64,000 nucleotides of DNA from assembly GCA_946406015.1 (NCBI GenBank), contig CAMJJD010000001.1, positions 96,814 to 160,813 of the forward strand. Reading direction: 5' to 3'. The DNA is from an uncultured Bacteroidales bacterium. GTDB lineage: Bacteria > Bacteroidota > Bacteroidia > Bacteroidales > P3. Below, piece by piece: positions 47,847 through 59,598 of the stretch; positions within the stretch are counted from its first letter, which is position 1; each line of letters starts with the position of its first letter. The notes under the pieces are model-generated. The model searched no databases, was not told the DNA's origin, and was given only the letters and a program-made list of their open reading frames with translations. The position numbers and the translations under genes are program-made.

Positions 47847-48989
47847 TTAATCTGCAAGAACCCTATATTCCACACGGCGGTTGTTCTGGCGCCCTTCAGG
47901 AGTGCTGTTGGTGTCGGTGGGTAGCGATTTGCCGAAGCCTCGCCACGTGAGACGGCTGCGGTCGATGCCATGTGCCACCAGATACTCGGTCACGGCTTTG
48001 GCTCTCGCCTCGGAGAGGATGCGGTTGCGTTCCACGGTGCCTTGGTTGTCGGTATGCCCGCGCAGTTCGACACGCATGGTGGGATGCTCGTTGAGAAGTG
48101 TGATGAGGGTCAGCAGGTCGTGATACGACTGCGGCAGGATGTCGCTCTTGTCGGTATCGAACAGCACGTTGCGGAGCGTGACAATGTCGCCCTTCTTCGG
48201 CACCGGAACGGTGTCGACCGTTTGCGGTTCCTCTTGGCAATCCAGACATTCGACCGTCACGTCGTCGATATAGTAATAGGCACCGGAAAGGACGGTGTTC
48301 TCGGCACGGGTGTCGATGACGTTCGAATGGTTGAAGGAGTTGAAATTGCCGATAGTCAGATACCTCTCCCCGCCGACAGCCGTGAATTCGCCGGCAACCT
48401 CGTTCCATTGGTCCATGTAGATAAGGACGTATCGGGAGGGGGTGGACACCTGGGGTTTGTAGTAGGTGGCGATGACCTGCTTCTGCCCATTCTCCAGCTC
48501 GGTCGTCTCGTTGTGCATCAGTATGTTCCACGTTGTGTCGGAGATGCGGTCGGCGGTGAACAGAGCCCCGAGCGTGGCAATGGCGTTGGGCGATTTGTCG
48601 GCAAGGCTTGCCCAGTAGCTGACGCGGTAGCGGCGGCCGGCTTTCAGGGGCTCGCGCAACTCTGTCTGCAGGTATTCGCGGTAGGTCTCCTTCGAACAGT
48701 AGATGCCGCAGTAGGCGGCACCGGAGTGTGGCTCCTGCACCCCCATCTTGTTGCGGGGCGTCAGGCACTCGCGACCGCCACAGGCGTTGAAGTAGTCGCT
48801 GCTGCCCTTGGTGGGTTGCCACCAGGCATCGACACCGCTCATGATTCCCAGCGCGTCGATACGTTGAGGGCAGGCGCTGTATTCCTCGAACGAACCGTTA
48901 TATACCAGATTCTCTGTATTCTGCGCCAATGCAGAACCCCAATGGAGCATGGCCAGCAGGCTGACCAACGGTAGCCAGTGTTTTCTCAT
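47847..48989 (-). CDS. OmpA family protein
   Basis: Signal peptide; C-term LRNVLFDTDKSDILPQSYHDLLTL...RVELRGHTDNQGTVERNRILSEARAKAVTEYL. Confidence 0.92.
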   Translation of the reverse strand: MRKHWLPLVSLLAMLHWGSALAQNTENLVYNGSFEEYSACPQRIDALGIMSGVDAWWQPTKGSSDYFNACGGRECLTPRNKMGVQEPHSGAAYCGIYCSKETYREYLQTELREPLKAGRRYRVSYWASLADKSPNAIATLGALFTADRISDTTWNILMHNETTELENGQKQVIATYYKPQVSTPSRYVLIYMDQWNEVAGEFTAVGGERYLTIGNFNSFNHSNVIDTRAENTVLSGAYYYIDDVTVECLDCQEEPQTVDTVPVPKKGDIVTLRNVLFDTDKSDILPQSYHDLLTLITLLNEHPTMRVELRGHTDNQGTVERNRILSEARAKAVTEYLVAHGIDRSRLTWRGFGKSLPTDTNSTPEGRQNNRRVEYRVLAD

Positions 48990-48991
48990 TT

Positions 48992-50113
48992 CTATTCAAT
49001 TGTATGTAACATGCATTGCCACAGCCTCTCGGCGGTCTTGTCCCAGCTGAAGAGCTCCCGTTGCCTACGTCCTTTGGCGATAAGCCCGTCGCGCAGCTGC
49101 CGGTCGTCCAACTGCTTGATAGCATGTGCTATGCTGTCGGGCTCGGCGGGGTCGATATAGAGCACGGCGTCGCCCCCTACCTCGGGCATCGAGGTGGTGT
49201 TCGAGGCGATGACGGCCGTTTCGGCATGCATCGCTTCGAGAATCGGGATGCCAAATCCTTCGAAGTAAGAGGGATAGACCAATGCTTCGGATGCCGAAAG
49301 CAATGCCGCCAGCTCGGCAGGTTCCACGTGGCCGGGCATGATGACGTCCGCTTGGTGGCGCATGCCGTCGTAGGCGGCCGCCAGTTCGTCCTGCCACCAC
49401 ACGCGGTTGCCCACCACAACCAGTTTCAAACCTCTTGTGTCTATGTCTTTTACACGGTCGAAGGCGAGCAGCAGGTTGGCCAGATTCTTACGCTTGAGGA
49501 TGGTGCTGATAAATATCAGGTACGGGCATCCGTCGGTGTAGCGTTGCCTGACGGCGGTCTTCTCCTCCTCCGTGTGGGGGCGGTAGCATTCGTGGGCACC
49601 GTCGTATACCACCTCAATCTTTTTGGAATCAATTCCGTAGGTGTCTATGATATCTTTCTTCGAGTATTCCGATACGGTGGCGATGCGTGTGGCGTGACGT
49701 GCGTAGCGGGGGAAGAAATGGGTCATGAAGCGCTGGTGCGAAGGACGCAGGTTGTCGTTGAAGTGTTCGAAGTTGATGTCGTGTATCACCGCCAGCGAGG
49801 GCACGTTGCTGCGGAGCGGAAGGAATCCGTCGGGCGAGAGGAAAAGGTCTATATGGTATCGCTTAAGCGCCATGGAAACAGCCCCTTCGAAGAACATCCA
49901 CCACAGGACGGGATGCCTTGCCGGAGGTAGCAGCACGACAGGCACGGCGTTGTCGGCGAAGACGAATTCGGGTGCCGGCTGCCGGTCGAAGAGCAGGTAG
50001 AAGGTGTGCTCGGGGTGGGCCTCGACGATGCGGCGGGTGGTCTCATAGGTGAACCATCCGATGCCGTCCATCTTGCCCTTCACGAGCAGCCGTGTGTTGA
50101 TGGCAATCTGCAT
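48992..50113 (-). CDS. Glycosyltransferase family 4-like (GT1 fold)
   Basis: YPSYFEGFGIPILEAMHAETAVIASNTTSMPEVGGDAVLYIDP. Confidence 0.92.
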   Translation of the reverse strand: MQIAINTRLLVKGKMDGIGWFTYETTRRIVEAHPEHTFYLLFDRQPAPEFVFADNAVPVVLLPPARHPVLWWMFFEGAVSMALKRYHIDLFLSPDGFLPLRSNVPSLAVIHDINFEHFNDNLRPSHQRFMTHFFPRYARHATRIATVSEYSKKDIIDTYGIDSKKIEVVYDGAHECYRPHTEEEKTAVRQRYTDGCPYLIFISTILKRKNLANLLLAFDRVKDIDTRGLKLVVVGNRVWWQDELAAAYDGMRHQADVIMPGHVEPAELAALLSASEALVYPSYFEGFGIPILEAMHAETAVIASNTTSMPEVGGDAVLYIDPAEPDSIAHAIKQLDDRQLRDGLIAKGRRQRELFSWDKTAERLWQCMLHTIE

Positions 50114-50114
50114 G

Positions 50115-50726
50115 CTATGAGCGCTTTATGGTCTCGTCAATCACGCGGGGGAAGTGCTCTTTCTCGAGCAGGTGTATCTTGGCCGCCAGCGTGTCGGGCG
50201 TATCGTCCGGCGTGACGGTGCAACGTGCTTGGAACAAGGTGGTTCCGCGGTCGTAATGGTGGTCGACGATATGGATGGTGATGCCGCTTTCCCGCTCGCC
50301 GGCGGCGACGACGGCTTCGTGCACGTGGTGGCCGTACATGCCCTTGCCGCCGTACTTGGGCAACAGGGCAGGGTGAATGTTGATGATACGGTTGGGGTAG
50401 GCTTCGAGCATCGCCTCGGGCACCAGCCAGAGGAATCCGGCCAGGATGACCCAGTCGATCTGCTTCTCATGCAGGTAGTCGAGCACGGCGTTGGTGTCGT
50501 AGAAGTCGGCGCGGCCGAAATAACGGGCTTCGATGCTGAGATTTTTGGCGCGCTGCGCAATGTATGCGTCGCGCTTATTATAAATGATACACGCGACCTC
50601 CACGTCGGTGCGGCCGGCGAAGTATTCGCTGATTTGTTGTGCGTTGGTGCCGTTGCCGGAGCCCAGGATGGCTAGTCGGACAGGGTGGTTCATAGGCATT
50701 GTGATTGTGTTTGTTTCGAAGTGCAA
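50115..50726 (-). CDS. purN: Phosphoribosylglycinamide formyltransferase
   Basis: LAILGSGNGTNAQQI, INIHPALLPKYGGKGMYGHHVHEAVV. Confidence 0.92.
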   Translation of the reverse strand: MHFETNTITMPMNHPVRLAILGSGNGTNAQQISEYFAGRTDVEVACIIYNKRDAYIAQRAKNLSIEARYFGRADFYDTNAVLDYLHEKQIDWVILAGFLWLVPEAMLEAYPNRIINIHPALLPKYGGKGMYGHHVHEAVVAAGERESGITIHIVDHHYDRGTTLFQARCTVTPDDTPDTLAAKIHLLEKEHFPRVIDETIKRS

Positions 50727-50942
50727 AGGTACGCAAAAAAAACGAAATAGCGACGACGGAATGAAAAAATACCGTTTTTCGCCCCCTCACAGCTGCCTCA
50801 TCCCCAGGACAAAACGGCATCATCTCCTACTCATCACCTACTCTTACATTACTCTTCGCCTTATGAAAATTTATTCGAGTAGGCAATAAGTAGTCGAGAA
50901 CTACGTTATAGGTAGTGGAAAAGTAAACTAAAATATCGCGTT

Positions 50943-51722
50943 ATGGCAAAGCAATGGGGTAGTTATATGGGCGGATTCTCGGGGAAGCTGGGGACCGCTG
51001 TGGGGTATATGTGGAACGGAATCTGGGTGATGCGCAGTCGTCCCTCGATGGTGCGGAATCCACGGACGGAAAAGCAGATGGAGCAGCGGATGCTGTTCAA
51101 GCAGGAGGTGCAGCTGGCGGCGCGGATGCGCCGCGGGGTGAACCAAGGGCTGACGGCGTTGGCGCGTCAGTCGCACATGACGGCATACAATCTGTTTGTG
51201 AGCCTCAACCAGCGTTGTTTCAGCAGCGACGAGGGCCGGCTGGCTGTCGACTGGCAAGGGCTGACGCTCAGCGAAGGACCGGTGGCGCCGGTGTTGTTCG
51301 GTGCGCCGGAGTTGGACGAGCGGGGCGTGCTGACGGTGCCGTTCGACCGCAACAGTAGTGCGCGTCGGGCGCGGACCTTTGACCGGGTGTATCTCTACGT
51401 CTATTGTCCCGAGGCGGAAGAGGGGGTGCTGACGGCGCCGGTCGAGCGTTGCGGCCACTGTGTGCGGCTGGTGTTGCCCAATCTTTTTGCCGGCAAGGCG
51501 TTGGAAATCTATGGGTTCGTGCAGAACGAGAAGGGCGAGGGGTCGCCGACGATGTATATTCCTTTCGGCGAGGACGAGGGTGAGACGTCGCCGTCGGAGG
51601 ATGAAGACGCTTCGTTGCAGAGTGTTGACAAACAGAATGATAAGTCGATAGAAAGGGCTGATATGCCTTTGGAGAGGGTGGAGGGGGTTCCAAAACGGTC
51701 GAAACCGGGTGGCGCGGGGTGA
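50943..51722 (+). CDS. DUF6266-like protein
   Basis: MAKQWGSYMGGFSGKLGTAVGYMWNGIWVMRSRPSMVRNPRTEKQMEQR; paralog of 8203..9012. Confidence 0.7.
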   Translation: MAKQWGSYMGGFSGKLGTAVGYMWNGIWVMRSRPSMVRNPRTEKQMEQRMLFKQEVQLAARMRRGVNQGLTALARQSHMTAYNLFVSLNQRCFSSDEGRLAVDWQGLTLSEGPVAPVLFGAPELDERGVLTVPFDRNSSARRARTFDRVYLYVYCPEAEEGVLTAPVERCGHCVRLVLPNLFAGKALEIYGFVQNEKGEGSPTMYIPFGEDEGETSPSEDEDASLQSVDKQNDKSIERADMPLERVEGVPKRSKPGGAG

Positions 51723-51890
51723 AAAAACAGGCTTGACGGGCCGTGTTTCGTTAAAAATTTATAAAATTTATTATCTTTGATATCAACTCCTTATCGTCGG
51801 AAGAGGGTAGGGAAAGTGTTAAAATGTATTGCGGTATGAAAAAAATTTCGTTTCTTTGCACCCAGTTTTTAACATTAAAATAGAAGAAAA

Positions 51891-52127
51891 ATGTCAGAAA
51901 TTGCTACTAAAGTTGTCAGTATCATCACCGACAAACTGGGAGTTGAAGAGAGTCAGGTGGTCCCCGAGGCCAGCTTCACCAATGACCTTGGCGCCGATTC
52001 GTTGGATACCGTCGAGCTGATTATGGAGCTTGAGAAAGAGTTCGACCTCTCCATTCCCGATGAGGAAGCTGAGAAGATTGTCACCGTTGGCGACGCCATC
52101 GCTTTCATTGAGAACAACAAGAAGTAA
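51891..52127 (+). CDS. acpP: Acyl carrier protein
   Basis: [42 protein letters not shown]. Confidence 0.97.
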   Translation: MSEIATKVVSIITDKLGVEESQVVPEASFTNDLGADSLDTVELIMELEKEFDLSIPDEEAEKIVTVGDAIAFIENNKK

Positions 52128-52215
52128 GTTCTTCTTTACAGAAACGTTGGGATGCCAGCCACACTTGCGTCTCAACGTTTCTCTTTATTGTAAGTTAGTC
52201 ACCTAACAACCCATC

Positions 52216-53460
52216 ATGGAGTTGAAAAGAGTAGTTGTTACCGGTCTCGGGGCATTGACTCCCATCGGCAACGACGTTCCCGCATTGTGGGAGTCGTTGG
52301 TCAACGGAGTGAGTGGCGGAGGCCCGATAACACATTTTGATGCCACCAAATTCAGGAGCAGAATAGCAGCAGAGCTGAAAGGATTTGATCCGCTGAACTT
52401 CTTCGACCGCAAGGAGATGCGTCTACTTGACGGTTACACCATCTACGGCCTTGTGGCCGTCGACGAGGCCATGCGCGACGCAGGTCTGACCGACGAGAAC
52501 ATCGACAAGGAGCGCATGGGTGTTATCTGGGGTTCGGGCATGGGCGGTGTCACCAGTCTCCAGGATGAGATAATAGAATATGCCACCCACGACCGCACGC
52601 CGCGCTTCAGCCCCTACTGGGTGCCGAAGGTCATCATCGACATTTGCGCGGGACAGATAGCCATCCGCTACGGCTTGCGTGGTCCCAACTACTGCACCGC
52701 GGCGGCTTGCGCCTCTTCGGCGGCAGCCATCAACGACGCCTTCAACCTGATACGTCTGGGCAAGGTGGACGCCATGATAGCGGGCGGCAGCGAGTGTGCC
52801 GTCATGGAAGCCGGCATCGGCGGCTTCGGCAACATGCGTGCCCTCTCGACCCGCAACGACGACCCGCAGACCGCTTCGCGCCCCTACGACAAGGACCGCG
52901 ACGGTTTTGTGCTGGGCGAAGGTGCCGGTACCTTGGTCCTTGAGGAGCTGGAGCATGCGCTGGCTCGCGGCGCCAAGATATACGCCGAAGTCACGGGTGC
53001 GGGCCTCTCGGCCGACGCCTACCACATCACCGCCTCGCATCCCGAGGGTTTGGGTGTCATCAGCGCCATGCGTCAGGCCATCGAGGAGTCGGGCATGCAG
53101 CTGACCGATGTGGACCACATCAACACCCACGGCACGTCGACCCCCATCGGCGACATCTCCGAACCGAAGGCCATCGTGGGTCTCTTCGGCGACCATGCCT
53201 ACAAGATGGGTATCAACTCGACCAAGTCGATGACGGGCCATCTGCTGGGAGCCGCCGGCGCGGTGGAGAGCATAGCCACCATCCTGGCCATCAAGAACGG
53301 CATCATCCCGCCGACAATCAACCACTTCACCGACGACCCCGACATTCCGGCGCTCGACTTCACCTTCAACCACGCCAAGCGCCGCGAGGTGAACTTTGCC
53401 CTGAGCAACGCCTTCGGATTCGGCGGCCACAACGTGTGTCTCGCTTTCAGAAAGTACTGA
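52216..53460 (+). CDS. fabF: Beta-ketoacyl-ACP synthase II
   Basis: VVVTGLGALTPIGNDVPALWESLVNGVSGGGPIT, TAAACASSAAAI, NTHGTSTPIGD. Confidence 0.97.
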   Translation: MELKRVVVTGLGALTPIGNDVPALWESLVNGVSGGGPITHFDATKFRSRIAAELKGFDPLNFFDRKEMRLLDGYTIYGLVAVDEAMRDAGLTDENIDKERMGVIWGSGMGGVTSLQDEIIEYATHDRTPRFSPYWVPKVIIDICAGQIAIRYGLRGPNYCTAAACASSAAAINDAFNLIRLGKVDAMIAGGSECAVMEAGIGGFGNMRALSTRNDDPQTASRPYDKDRDGFVLGEGAGTLVLEELEHALARGAKIYAEVTGAGLSADAYHITASHPEGLGVISAMRQAIEESGMQLTDVDHINTHGTSTPIGDISEPKAIVGLFGDHAYKMGINSTKSMTGHLLGAAGAVESIATILAIKNGIIPPTINHFTDDPDIPALDFTFNHAKRREVNFALSNAFGFGGHNVCLAFRKY

Positions 53461-54212
53461 CCATGCTGCTCTTCGCCCGACGCAAGGAAAGCCCTGAGTT
53501 CTATCGTTTCTTCAAGAACGTGCTCGGCTTCACGCCACGTCGCACGGAGTTGTACCATATTGCGCTGACGCACAGCTCGTCGTCTACCGTCGACCACGGC
53601 CACCGCGTCAACAACGAACGCCTCGAATACCTGGGCGACGCCGTGCTGGGTGCCATCGTGGCCGAGTACCTGTATCGCAAGTATCCCATGAAAGGGGAGG
53701 GCTTCCTCACCGAGATGCGGTCAAAAATAGTGAGCCGCAAGAGTTTGGGCAACCTGGCCCGCAAGATGGGTCTGCCCGAGCTGGTGGAGCACCAGCGGGG
53801 TCATGAAGGGGCCTTCAAGAGTCTCGGCGGCGACGCCTTTGAGGCCCTCATCGGGGCCATATACCTTGAAAAGGGCTTCCGCTTCACCCGCCGCTTCATC
53901 GTCGACAAGCTCCTCTGCACCTATCTCGACATCGACCAGATAGCGCAGACCGACTGGAACTTCAAGGGCAAGCTCATCGACTGGGGTCAGAAGAACAAGC
54001 AGAAGGTCACCTTCGAGATAGTGCGCACGCTGACCCGCGACCGCGAGGGGCGGCGCGAATACGAGTGCCGCGTCAACGTGGACGGCAAACCCCGCGAGTC
54101 GGCCATCGGCTACACCATCAAGAGCGCCGAACAGCTGGCCGCCGAGAAGACCTACAAGGCCATCATGGCCGATGGTGCATCGTCTTCTGTAGCAGAAAAA
54201 GAGAGCAGGTAG
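53436..54212 (+). CDS. rnc: Ribonuclease III
   Basis: NNERLEYLGDAVLGAIVAEYLY, GGDAFEALIGAIYLEKGF, dsRBD at C-term; start may be ATG 53463. Confidence 0.95.
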   Translation: MSRFQKVLTMLLFARRKESPEFYRFFKNVLGFTPRRTELYHIALTHSSSSTVDHGHRVNNERLEYLGDAVLGAIVAEYLYRKYPMKGEGFLTEMRSKIVSRKSLGNLARKMGLPELVEHQRGHEGAFKSLGGDAFEALIGAIYLEKGFRFTRRFIVDKLLCTYLDIDQIAQTDWNFKGKLIDWGQKNKQKVTFEIVRTLTRDREGRREYECRVNVDGKPRESAIGYTIKSAEQLAAEKTYKAIMADGASSSVAEKESR

Positions 54213-54280
54213 CAGTCGGTTGGCAAGTGTCCGTTACGGGTACTTCGAAAAAAATATTTTGCCAGTTCGGGAAAATGTTG

Positions 54281-54288
54281 TATATTTG
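54281..54288 (+). promoter_or_regulatory. Bacteroidota-type -7 box (TATATTTG)
   Basis: TAnnTTTG with TTTTG about 20 bp upstream; 27 bp before ATG. Confidence 0.55.
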
Positions 54289-54314
54289 CATTTTCAAAAA
54301 ACCGGATTAAATAT

Positions 54315-54878
54315 ATGAAGCGTGTCGTATTATTTCTTGGATTGCTGTTAGGGTTTAGCCTGATGGCCGATGCCCAGATGGTGGGTGCAACCAACCGTCA
54401 AAGAGGGGGCTCTGGAAGCGGGGTCGAGCCACAATACCGTGAGACTGGATGGCGTCTGAATGCTGAGGTGGGCACCTCGACTGCCGTTTCCTTCGGCTAT
54501 CAGTTTACGCCCAACATTATGGCTGCTGCAGGACTGGAGATGGTGAGCGATTTCGACTATATGCTTATCTGGGGCCCCATCTTTGCACAGGTCCGTTTTA
54601 CCACGCCGATGTACCACTGGTCATTCTTTGCCGACCTGCGGTTTGGCTGGACGGTCTTCAGTTTCTATGGAGGGGAATCGGTATCGCAGGCCATGGTGGG
54701 CATCGGCTACAAGAACTGGTCGCTGGGCGGCGGGGTGGCTTTCAGTCCCTATTTGGTCTATGACAGAGGGTATGATGTTTATGGCGACTTCTATATTTAT
54801 CAATCAAACATCTGGACCCCCATCGTCAGTCTCTCCTATAGTTTCCCGTTGAAGAGGCTCAGCGGGGTATTTTTCTAA
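54315..54878 (+). CDS. Hypothetical outer-membrane beta-barrel-like protein
   Basis: Signal peptide; alternating amphipathic strands; terminal F. Confidence 0.65.
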   Translation: MKRVVLFLGLLLGFSLMADAQMVGATNRQRGGSGSGVEPQYRETGWRLNAEVGTSTAVSFGYQFTPNIMAAAGLEMVSDFDYMLIWGPIFAQVRFTTPMYHWSFFADLRFGWTVFSFYGGESVSQAMVGIGYKNWSLGGGVAFSPYLVYDRGYDVYGDFYIYQSNIWTPIVSLSYSFPLKRLSGVFF

Positions 54879-54907
54879 TCATAGACAATAGTAACAAATA
54901 ACATAAT

Positions 54908-56659
54908 ATGGACATCAAGACACTGAATATCGACGAGAGCGCCAAGCTGAATGCACAGGCATGGCTTGACGGAGCATACGACGAGGCCACCAAGCAGGCC
55001 ATCCGCGACATGGCGGAGACGAACCCCCAGGAGTTGAACGAGAGCTTTTACCGCCACTTGGAGTTCGGTACCGGCGGCTTGCGCGGCATCATGGGCGTGG
55101 GCACCAACCGTATGAACAAGTACACGGTGGCTATGGCCACCCAGGGGTTGGCCAACTATGTGAAGAAGGTCAATTCCGGCGAGAAGGAACTGCGCGCCGC
55201 TGTCTCGCACGACAGCCGCAACCACAGCCGCGAGTTTGCCGAGATTACGGCCCACGTGCTGGCCGCCAACGGCTACAAGGTGTTCCTTTTCGACGGCATG
55301 CGTCCCACGCCGGAGCTGAGCTTCGCCGTGCGCCACTTCAAGTGTCACACGGGCGTGATGGTCACCGCTTCGCACAACCCCAAGGAGTATAACGGCTACA
55401 AGGCCTACTGGAGCGACGGCTGCCAGCTGACGGCGCCGCACGACGAGGCAGTCATCGACGAGGTGCTGAAAATCAAGAGTGTCGCCGACGTGAAGATGAC
55501 CGGCGGCGAGCAGAATATCACCATCATCGGCGAGGAGGTGGACAAGGCCTTCCTGGCCCGTGTGGAGGCCAACAGCCTCAATCTAGAGCTCATCCGCAAG
55601 CACCACGACGTGAAGATTGTCTACACGCCGCTGCACGGCACGGGCATCACCCTCATCCCGCGCATGCTGAAGCAGCTGGGATTCACCAATGTGAATGTTG
55701 TCGAGGCACAGGCGGTGCCTGACGGCAACTTCCCCACCACCCCCAGCCCCAACCCCGAGGAGAAACCCGCCATGAAGATGGCCGTCGACCTGGCCAAGGA
55801 GATTGACGCCGACATCGTCTTCGCCTCCGACCCCGACGCCGACCGCGTGGGCGTGGCCGTGAAGCGTCCCGACGGCGAGTGGATGCTGCTCAACGGCAAC
55901 CAGACGATGAGCGTGTTGTTCTACTACATCGTGAAGCAGTGGCAGGAGAAGCAGATGCTTACCGGCAACGAGTTCATGGTGAAGACCATCGTCACCAGCG
56001 AGCTGCCCGCCGACATCGCCACCCGTGCCGGCATCAAGATATACGACGTGCTGACGGGCTTCAAGTTCATCGGTGCCAAGATACTGGAGTTGGAGGGCGT
56101 GGAGCAGTTCATCGCCGGCGGCGAGGAGAGCTACGGCTACATGATTGGCGACTTCGTGCGCGACAAGGATGCCGTGGCGGCTTGCTCGATGATTGCCGAG
56201 ATAGCCGCCTGGGCCCGCGAGCAGGGCAAGACCTTCTTCGACGTGCTGGTGGATATCTACCGTGAGTACGGCTTCTACAAGGAAGGCCTGGTGAGCGTGG
56301 TGCGCAAGGGCAAGAGCGGCGCCGAGGAGATACAGCAGATGATGCGCGACTACCGCAGCAACCCGCCCGCCGAGATTGACGGCGAGAAGGTGGTGTGCAT
56401 CAAGGACTACCAGACCCACGAGAGCAAGGACTTGACGACTGGCAAAGTCACCAAGCTCGACCTCCCGAAGAGCAACGTGCTGCAGTTCTTCACCGACAAG
56501 GGCAACAAGGTCACCGTCCGTCCCAGCGGCACGGAGCCCAAGATCAAGTTCTACTTCAGCGTCAAGGCCGACCTCTGCTGCAAAGGCAGCTTCGACACCA
56601 CCAATGCCGCCCTCGATGCCAAGATTGAGAGCATCAAGAAGAGCATGAAGCTGGTATAA
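54908..56659 (+). CDS. Phospho-sugar mutase (phosphoglucomutase/phosphomannomutase)
   Basis: FGTGGLRGIMGVGTNRMN, VMVTASHNPKEYNGYKAYW, ASDPDADRVGVAV, GGEESYGY, RPSGTEPKIKFY. Confidence 0.95.
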   Translation: MDIKTLNIDESAKLNAQAWLDGAYDEATKQAIRDMAETNPQELNESFYRHLEFGTGGLRGIMGVGTNRMNKYTVAMATQGLANYVKKVNSGEKELRAAVSHDSRNHSREFAEITAHVLAANGYKVFLFDGMRPTPELSFAVRHFKCHTGVMVTASHNPKEYNGYKAYWSDGCQLTAPHDEAVIDEVLKIKSVADVKMTGGEQNITIIGEEVDKAFLARVEANSLNLELIRKHHDVKIVYTPLHGTGITLIPRMLKQLGFTNVNVVEAQAVPDGNFPTTPSPNPEEKPAMKMAVDLAKEIDADIVFASDPDADRVGVAVKRPDGEWMLLNGNQTMSVLFYYIVKQWQEKQMLTGNEFMVKTIVTSELPADIATRAGIKIYDVLTGFKFIGAKILELEGVEQFIAGGEESYGYMIGDFVRDKDAVAACSMIAEIAAWAREQGKTFFDVLVDIYREYGFYKEGLVSVVRKGKSGAEEIQQMMRDYRSNPPAEIDGEKVVCIKDYQTHESKDLTTGKVTKLDLPKSNVLQFFTDKGNKVTVRPSGTEPKIKFYFSVKADLCCKGSFDTTNAALDAKIESIKKSMKLV

Positions 56660-56662
56660 GGC

Positions 56663-57277
56663 ATGAATTTGCCAAGCAAGATACTGGAGCAGGCCGTGGA
56701 GCAACTCTCCACGCTTCCGGGCGTGGGCAAGCGGTCGGCATTGCGGTATGCGTTGCACCTGATGCGGGAGGACGAGCTGAAGGTACGTGACCTCAGCGAG
56801 TCCCTGCTGCGCCTGAAGACCGACCTGCACCGCTGCCGCTACTGCCACAACGTGAGCGACACCGAGGTGTGTCCTGTCTGCTCGTCGGAGAAGCGCCAGC
56901 GGGGTATCGTCTGTGTGGTGGAGAATGTGCAGGACGTGATGGCGCTGGAGAACACACAGCAGTATCGCGGCTTGTATCATGTGCTCGGCGGTGTGATTTC
57001 GCCCATTGACGGTATCAGCCCCAGCGATTTGCAGATTGCCTCGCTCGTGGAGCGTGTACGCACCGGCGTGCCCGACAAGGTGGAGGAGGTGGTCCTGGCC
57101 CTGCCCACCACCATGGAGGGCGACACCACCAACTACTACATCAACAAGCTGCTGCAGCCGCTGGGGGTGAAGGTTACCACGCTGGCCCGTGGCGTCGCCG
57201 TGGGCGACAGCCTGGAGTATGCCGACGAAATCACCCTGGGCCGCAGCATAGCACACAGAATACCGTTTGAAGGATGA
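56663..57277 (+). CDS. recR: Recombination protein RecR
   Basis: LSTLPGVGKRSALRYALHL, C4 zinc motif CRYCHNVSDTEVCPVC, Toprim VVENVQDVMALE. Confidence 0.96.
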   Translation: MNLPSKILEQAVEQLSTLPGVGKRSALRYALHLMREDELKVRDLSESLLRLKTDLHRCRYCHNVSDTEVCPVCSSEKRQRGIVCVVENVQDVMALENTQQYRGLYHVLGGVISPIDGISPSDLQIASLVERVRTGVPDKVEEVVLALPTTMEGDTTNYYINKLLQPLGVKVTTLARGVAVGDSLEYADEITLGRSIAHRIPFEG

Positions 57278-58413
57278 ATATGAAACTGACAGTTATTGCC
57301 CTGATGCTGGCCCTGGCGGGCTGCGGCGGTAAGAAAGCACCCGACACGCCTCCCGTGCTGCCTGAGCCCGAGCCGGAGTACACGTTGGAGGAGAACATCG
57401 GCATGATGCTGCTGGTGGGATTCCGTGGACAGGAGGTGGACTATGACAAGAATGTTGAGATCATCAGTGCCTTGCGCGACTATCATGTGGGGTCGGTCAT
57501 TCTCTTCGACTACGACGTACCCACGGGCACCCGCGGTCGCAACATCAAGGATGCCGGGCAGCTGAAGCGGCTGTGTCAGCAGCTGCGGTCGTTCAACCCC
57601 ACCTTGTTGATAGGTATCGATCAAGAGGGTGGCTACGTGTCCAGGTTAGCCACTCGATATGGCTTCCCCGCCATACCTTCGGCTCAGAAATGCGCTGCCA
57701 AGGGCGACGACACCGTGCGCCATTATGCCGACTTGACCGGACAGATGCTGGAGGAGATAGGCATCAACCTCGACTTCGCCCCTGTGGCCGATGTGAACGT
57801 CAACCCCGCCTGCCCCGTCATCGGCGGCATCGAACGTAGCTTCTCGGGCGACCCCGCCGTGGTGCGCCGGTGTTGCATGATATGGAGCGAAGAGTTGCTC
57901 AATCACCACGTTGTCAGTTGCTGGAAGCATTTCCCCGGCCACGGCAGCGCTACAGGCGACACCCACAAAGGACTCGTGGATGTGACCAATACCTGGCAGC
58001 CCTATGAACTGGACCCCTACCGTCACGGTGAAAACGGGATGGAGCGCCTCATGCCATTCACGATGGTAATGACCGCCCATGTCATCAACCGCCAGCTCGA
58101 CCCCTCGGGTCTGCCTGCCTCCCTCTCGCCCAAGATAACCTCCTATCTGCGCGACACGCTCGACTTCCAGGGCGTCATCGTCACCGACGACCTGGCCATG
58201 GGTGCCATCGTGCAGCAGTACAGCTTTGAGAAAGCCGTCCGCATGGCCGTGTTGGCCGGTGCCGACCTGCTGTGTCTGAGCAACAACGGCGGCACATACG
58301 ATGTCAACATGGTGCCTCGCGCCGTCAAGGTCATCCAGCAGATGGTGGAGGACGGCACCGTTAGCGCGGAGCGCATCGCACAGAGTGCCGAGCGGGTGCG
58401 CAGCCTGCTCTAG
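57274..58413 (+). CDS. Glycoside hydrolase family 3 (beta-N-acetylhexosaminidase-like) lipoprotein
   Basis: GIDQEGGYVSRL, WKHFPGHGSATGDTHKGL, VIVTDDLAMGAI; LALAGCGG lipobox. Confidence 0.9.
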   Translation: MNMKLTVIALMLALAGCGGKKAPDTPPVLPEPEPEYTLEENIGMMLLVGFRGQEVDYDKNVEIISALRDYHVGSVILFDYDVPTGTRGRNIKDAGQLKRLCQQLRSFNPTLLIGIDQEGGYVSRLATRYGFPAIPSAQKCAAKGDDTVRHYADLTGQMLEEIGINLDFAPVADVNVNPACPVIGGIERSFSGDPAVVRRCCMIWSEELLNHHVVSCWKHFPGHGSATGDTHKGLVDVTNTWQPYELDPYRHGENGMERLMPFTMVMTAHVINRQLDPSGLPASLSPKITSYLRDTLDFQGVIVTDDLAMGAIVQQYSFEKAVRMAVLAGADLLCLSNNGGTYDVNMVPRAVKVIQQMVEDGTVSAERIAQSAERVRSLL

Positions 58414-58504
58414 CCGGGCGAAATGCAGACTTTGGAGAGAGTATGTGCAAGGGGTTGATGTCCAGGATGGTGAACTTTTTTCACCATGGTATAAAAATAT
58501 TTCG

Positions 58505-58512
58505 TAATTTTG
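58505..58512 (+). promoter_or_regulatory. Bacteroidota-type -7 box (TAATTTTG) upstream of recA
   Basis: TAnnTTTG. Confidence 0.5.
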
Positions 58513-58557
58513 CACCTATCGATAAAGAGCAAACATAAGTAATAACACACTAAACAA

Positions 58558-59594
<1,037 letters not shown>

Positions 59595-59598
<4 letters not shown>

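Noticed and set aside
55583-57256. 557-aa minus-strand ORF across phospho-sugar mutase and recR
   Set aside because: Shadow ORF over two well-supported genes; the same applies to 60616..62244, 9384..11027, 27635..28867 and 31456..33762.
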